The notes beneath the pieces were generated by a model. That model was not told where the DNA came from, made no database searches, and was given only the letters and a program-made list of their open reading frames with translations. A stretch of 64,000 nt of DNA from positions 59,648,008 through 59,712,007 of the forward strand of contig CM059973.1 of NCBI GenBank assembly GCA_030490835.1. The letters run 5' to 3'. Below are positions 59,336-64,000 of the stretch, piece after piece (position 1 is the first letter of the stretch; each line of letters opens with the position of its first letter). This DNA is from Annona cherimola. Its lineage: Eukaryota > Streptophyta > Magnoliopsida > Magnoliales > Annonaceae. The translations under genes and the position numbers were made by a program.

Positions 59336-60762
59336 TGTTGGTCCTAAGATATTGGCTTAACTCAAGAGAGAAGGGGTGAATTGGGTTATTAAAAATTTTT
59401 GGTTAATTAAAACGTAATCTTGGATTAGTTTAATTCTCTTGTATAAGTAAATAAAACTAGAGAGAAAGTAAGAAAAGAAACAATAACACACAAGGAATAC
59501 AAGAAATTATAGTGGTTTGGGTAACACCCCTACCATCTTTGAAGCACACACTTCTTTGTACCTTGGGTTCCACCATCATAATAGCAATATAACTAGAGTA
59601 TTAGCTTTCTTCTGAATTTTAGCTCTAGGGAGCTTTTACAGTAATGTTACAAGTAGTCGGTGAGTTCTACTATAATTAAACACTATACACTACATGTGCT
59701 CACCTTTGTCTTAGTCTCCAACACTAACTAAGCAGCTAAATACAATAATGAATTTGTAAAGGAAATGAATCTACAGATTACAAAGATGTGTAAAACAGTG
59801 AAGCACAACAATAAGCTTTGAGAGATTTGAAGAAGATGAGAGAATTGAAGTTCTTGCAATATCCTTGAGAGACTTGTTTGAAAATTACTTAACAAAGTCT
59901 TTAATGCTTGTAGATGAGAAGGTTGAAGCTCATTCAATTCTCCTTCTAATATTTCATAAATCCATTTGATGTCTCTTAAATAGATTTGAAGAAAACTTGA
60001 ACATTATATGATAGGTGGTGCACATTTAATGCACTAACATTCAAAAACATTTTGACATTTATGTCCCAAGTTGCACTTGGAGTCGACTTAGCTTGCAACT
60101 TGACTCATGTAGCAAGGGAAGTCAACTTAAGCATCTACTTCAGTCCTCCATATGCCTTTTAAAAGAAATCCTTCAAACCTTTATCTTCAAGTTCCACGAG
60201 GAGTTGACTTTGAACTTAAGACTTCACATAAGTCACAATTGAAGTTGATTTAGAGTTTCAACTTCAGAATTCAAGCTACAATTGGATGAAGCTTTAGAGC
60301 CTCATGGGTTTCAAGTTGCAACGGAAGTCCACTGTGGTTAGCGACTTCATCCAAGTCATATGCTGAGGTATGCTTAATGACTTCAAATAACATTTTGCAG
60401 TCAAATTGATTTTGGGCATCCTAATAGTTTTCAAGTTGCAAGCAAAGTCGTATTGGGCATCGACTGCACCTAAGTCGCATGTAAAGTCAACTTATGGTAC
60501 AATCTAACTATAGAACTTCCTTTTGTCAATTTTTCTTTTCTTTAGCATATTTGAAGTCAGTTGTGAAGTGGATTTGGATTTGCGAATTGACCAAAGTCGA
60601 TCTTGATGTTGACATGACTTTGCAACTTCAACTGCTTGAGCTTGAGATTTGAAAATTTTAAGTTCTAAACTGAAATTCATTAGTAGCCTCTAATCTCTTG
60701 AATTGGTTGTTAATCATCGAAACTTGAATATTAATTTACTGTTGGAACTAGTTAGGTTCACA
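59336..60762 (-). repeat. 3' LTR of the old SIRE-like relic (1,427 bp)
   Basis: TGTTGGTCCTAAGATATTGG at 59336 and an end near TTCACA (60762) followed by AATCTCCTCC match the ends of 34167-35848. Decayed GTCGAC clusters (60060-60630) and the hairpin motif (60018-60042, GCACATTTAATGCAC) keep their places. Confidence 0.85.
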
Positions 60763-61699
60763 ATCTCCTCCTTTTTTATTATTTATGAAACTATTTTAAA
60801 ATTAGATCTTTCTTTTTAGGATAGATAATGCTTGTAAATTGGAAACTTGAGTTTAATATGCTCATTTGCCTTGCATTTTGTTGAAAGTTATTTGTTCTCA
60901 TAAGTTTCAATTCAACCAACACTGAAAATTCGAGTTTGAAAAAGTTCAAATCAATCAATTCACATAATTTCCAAGTCAAGTGCATTCAATCCATTTTACC
61001 TTGATCATTCCAAAGAACAAATCAAAGTATTTGAAAGTTCATCCAATCCAATGTCCAAATAACATATATTTGAGACAAATATAAAAAATTTCATTCAATT
61101 GATCACTAAGACTTACAAGATTTTCAAATTCTCCTATATGTAATTTACCCAGCCCAAAAGTGAAAAAATTTCAATCTTCTCAAATGTTATGTTCTCCCTT
61201 ACTCTTTTCTCAATTTCCTCTCCTTTTTTAACAATCATGTAGAAAAGATTGCAAAAATGCAAGACTTTATGAAATGCAAAAAAGTGATCAGATATGATGG
61301 TTGGTCATGAGAGAAACGAGGCGAAGAAGATGAGTCATTAGGTATGAAGTATGCATGTGCATTTGCTATAGAAGGAGATTAAACTCTAGACTTGGCTATG
61401 TATGGATCTAAGCTGGGGATGCTAGGGATGGGTTGATGATGCCTAGTGCCAAAGGCAAATACATGGGCAAGATTTTGACATCTTGCTATATTTTATCTTA
61501 CCTCTTATGCAAGGTTATAAGGGACATATCAATGTTGCCTAGTTCTTGGTTAATCCTATCGTTCATGGCTTGGAGGTACTCTGACATGGCCAGATGCATG
61601 GAGGTATCACTAGGATATTATGAAAACTTAGGTGATGCATGAGATCCTTGAAATGATGTTGTTGCATAAGAACGATGTGAGGAGATGCATGTTATGGCT

Positions 61700-62600
61700 T
61701 TGAGGTTGCTTGACACTGTGGTGCCCTTTGAACTAGAGGTTCTTGAGGATTTGGTCCCCCTCGAATCTTACTTCTATTGCTGGAGCTTCTTGGTGAGCTT
61801 GCTCTCCTCCAGTTATTGTTGTTATATACTCCATCCTAAACTTTTCAATGTCCATTTTCATTCTAGTCAAAAGAGCTTTGTTGATAGCATTGGTGGGCTT
61901 GATTTTTTTGTATGGTTCTCCTTCTAGATCCACTTTATAAAATTCCAAAATTTAGGTAATCCACATATTAAATAGTATGATGTCTAGTGGATTATCCTTC
62001 TTTACTTCTAAAGCTTTTATAAAAAGCATTAGGATGCTTATCCTTCTTTTATTTGCTAATTTCCACAAAATCTGTCTCCTAATGATTGAGTTGATTCTTA
62101 TCTCCTCCTTTTGAATGTATACAATGAATAACTAACAACCTTAAAACTCGAAGGAGGAAAATCCATATAGGGGGCAAGTTTGTGTCTAATGAGACTTCTA
62201 GACATGCAATGTGGGTGACCGATATTAATCTTTACCCTTTGATGAAGGTGCTAAGATCATCTATGCTCCAAACGTAGCAAAATTGTCAGGTGAGGTCTAG
62301 ATAAATCCTTCCTTCTTTCAGGAGAGTGGTCCATCCCTAATAATTTAGAAATTCTTCTATTCCAAATTCATATTCCCTAAGAAATTCAAAGTTTATGATC
62401 TTTAGTGGAAATATTTTCCTTGTATAAAATTTTTTGTAGAATCTTTTGTGTTGAGTTGCATTTCTAAAGCGCTCGATGGTCATTTCTATTACTTTAGCCC
62501 ATTAAGCTAGGATTCCCTTCCTTTTGCTAACCTCCACTTCTTTCTCACTACTAGAAGTAATTTGTTTATTCCTAGGTTGTGTGGATGAGTGATTACCTTC
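61700..62600 (-). pseudogene. Relic of the extra ORF
   Basis: At 61733-61948 the minus strand reads EFYKVDLEGEPYKKIKPTNA and INKALLTRMKMDIEKF, matching FFGVDIEGEPFEVLKSTNAI and INKALIQRMKINVLEL of the extra ORF in the younger element. Around 62030-62130 the PKGG/WKVANRVK region is visible in broken frames. Too decayed to encode a protein. Confidence 0.8.
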
Positions 62601-63239
62601 CTAAAACTATACTCTTCTCCCTTTGTCATGGTTTGGATGAGGTGGCCTCCTCTCTTAGCCTCTTTGCAGGGGTGTGTTACCGCCATGGGACTTCTCCTTC
62701 TATGTTAGAATGGGATAGATAAGACACTAAAATTTTTGAAGGCTTGCTAGCTACATTCTTTGATGCCGTGGGCGAATGGAATGATGAAGATGAAAAGTGG
62801 TGATGATTGGATGCAAGTTTATAGTGTGGATGATGATTTAAGAGTTGGGAGATGAAGATTTAGAGTTTAGGATCTTCAAAAGAAAACAAGTGGAAGAGGA
62901 ATGAAGGAAATGAGAGAAAACGTGCAGGCTTAGATTAAAGTAGTTGAATCATCATGCCCAAGGTCGACTCTGAACCCTAAGTCAGTTCGACTTTGCCATT
63001 GCCAAGTCCACTTCACCGAAGTCGACTTGAACTTGTTGCCCAACTTCATTTTAATTTCTCATGTGACTATTAATCACTTCCCACAATCACTATGATATTC
63101 TCATTAATAATTGTAAATTTGTATTTCAATCAAACATCCATCAAACATAACAAATTATATCACAAATGATATGCAACACATCCAATAGAATTCATCAGAT
63201 TAACTTTTATCTATCTAGATCCATCATTCTTTATAAATA

Positions 63240-63780
63240 ATTCAATATTTAATGGTTTAATAAATATGTCCACAATTCGATCTTTTATTTTATATATTCT
63301 AAATATATATTATGATTTTCAATATGTTCTCTTATAAAGTGATGCATGACATCTATGTGTTAGTCTCAGAATGTAAAATCAAATTTTTGGTAGGCATGTT
63401 ACATTATTTTTATCGCAACTAATGGGAATATCTCTATATTCTATACCATAATCTTTTAATTGTTGTTTCATCTATAAGAATTTGGCACAACAACTTCCCG
63501 TTGCTATACTCAACTTTATTAGTAGAGAGTAACACTAGTTTATTTTCTCAAAAATCATGATATTTCATACTTTCAAGGAATTGTTAAGTGCCACTAATAC
63601 TTTTTTTATTTACTTTATAACTAGCAAAGTTTGTATCTAAATATTCTATTGAGTCAAATTTGAGCCGTTGGGATACCATAGCCTTAAGTTTGTTATGTCA
63701 ACTAGGTATCTAAAGATTTTTTTAATAGCTAACATGTGATATTCCTTATGATTAAATTGAAACCTAGAGCACAATATGAC
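63240..63780 (-). pseudogene. Relic of copia RNase H and end of RT
   Basis: Nucleotide similarity to 38340-38890 in the same order, for example CAACAACTTCCCGTTGCTAT against CAACAACTACCGGCGGCTAT and TACCATAATCTTTTAATTGT against TACCATAATCTTTCAATTGC. Frames are broken. Beyond 63780 the similarity is lost. Confidence 0.8.
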
Positions 63781-64000
63781 AAATTTCTCATCATGTGAAG
63801 TTTCAATCTTTAAATATCATAATTTTAATTTAAATGCGTATCTACACTTAGAAGTATGATGTATTTAAAGTGTATGTGTGGTCCTAATATTAGCTATAAA
63901 ATGACTTACTAATGAGATATAAATGCGATTTAAGAATAAAATATCGAATTAAAAGAAAGAAAGCATGTGATATTTTGAAGAATTTAAAGATTATAAGCTC
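63781..64000. other. AT-rich DNA at the window end, no feature seen
   Basis: Nothing recognised. Confidence 0.4.

Larger units (their letters stand above)
59336..63780 (-). mobile_element. Old SIRE-like copia relic: 3' LTR, PPT, extra ORF, end of pol
   Basis: Minus-strand element with the same order as 34167-38900: 3' LTR (59336-60762), PPT-like tract (60763-60778), extra-ORF relic (about 61700-62600), a decayed GTCGAC cluster (62957-63030), RNase H and RT end (63240-63780). Homology stops near 63780. It lacks the 5' half and 5' LTR. Confidence 0.85.

Overview
The window is plant (angiosperm) nuclear DNA from a repeat-dense, AT-rich intergenic region. The evidence is several classes of plant LTR retrotransposon, a degraded plant L1-type LINE, Tourist-like, foldback and hAT-like DNA elements, and broken fragments of plant genes (CRM splicing factor, NLR resistance protein, receptor kinase, eEF1A). 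I see no intact host gene, rRNA, tRNA or CRISPR array. I cannot name the species.

Layout. 1-4361: AT-rich DNA ending in what looks like a decayed gypsy LTR. 4362-8270: a Ty1/copia pol fragment fused by deletion to its LTR, which also carries a 1.7-kb hAT-like insertion with an 8-bp target-site duplication. 8271-12000: a minus-strand gypsy gag-protease relic with a primer-binding-like site. 12782-13173: a foldback MITE. 15227-16605 and 22872-24500: solo LTRs of the same copia family. 18669-19120: a Tourist-like MITE. 20353-21310 and 24849-25810: two diverged LTR-like direct repeats.

26776-50869 is the most interesting part. It is a 24.1-kb composite whose two ends are inverted copies of a roughly 1-kb sequence (TGTTCCGG...CCGGAACA), flanked on both sides by ATTAG. 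Inside, from the right, lie a minus-strand Ty3/gypsy Tat-type pol relic (half RT, RNase H, second RNase H, integrase), a convergent plus-strand plant-mobile-domain (PMD) ORF with introns and a C-terminal helical tail, four host-gene fragments side by side, and 1.8 kb of AT-rich tandem arrays with GC-rich palindromic cores. The PMD ORF is interrupted by a recent 10,022-bp SIRE/Maximus-type copia element (34167-44188; TSD TTTAA; nearly identical LTRs; tRNA-iMet PBS; PPT; gag; pol; an extra ORF after pol).

51730-54640: a decayed L1 LINE. 58992-59222: a copia gag scrap. 59336-63780: an old minus-strand relative of the SIRE-type element, with LTR, extra-ORF relic and RT/RNase H relic in the same order.

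A recurring theme is one copia LTR family, seen in at least six places. Its U3 carries clusters of the palindrome GTCGAC and a conserved hairpin (AACGTTGG-GCATTAAATGC), and in the better-preserved copies a TATA box follows. A second GTCGAC cluster sits between pol and the extra ORF in both long copies. Homology statements rest on motif recognition by eye; no database search was run.
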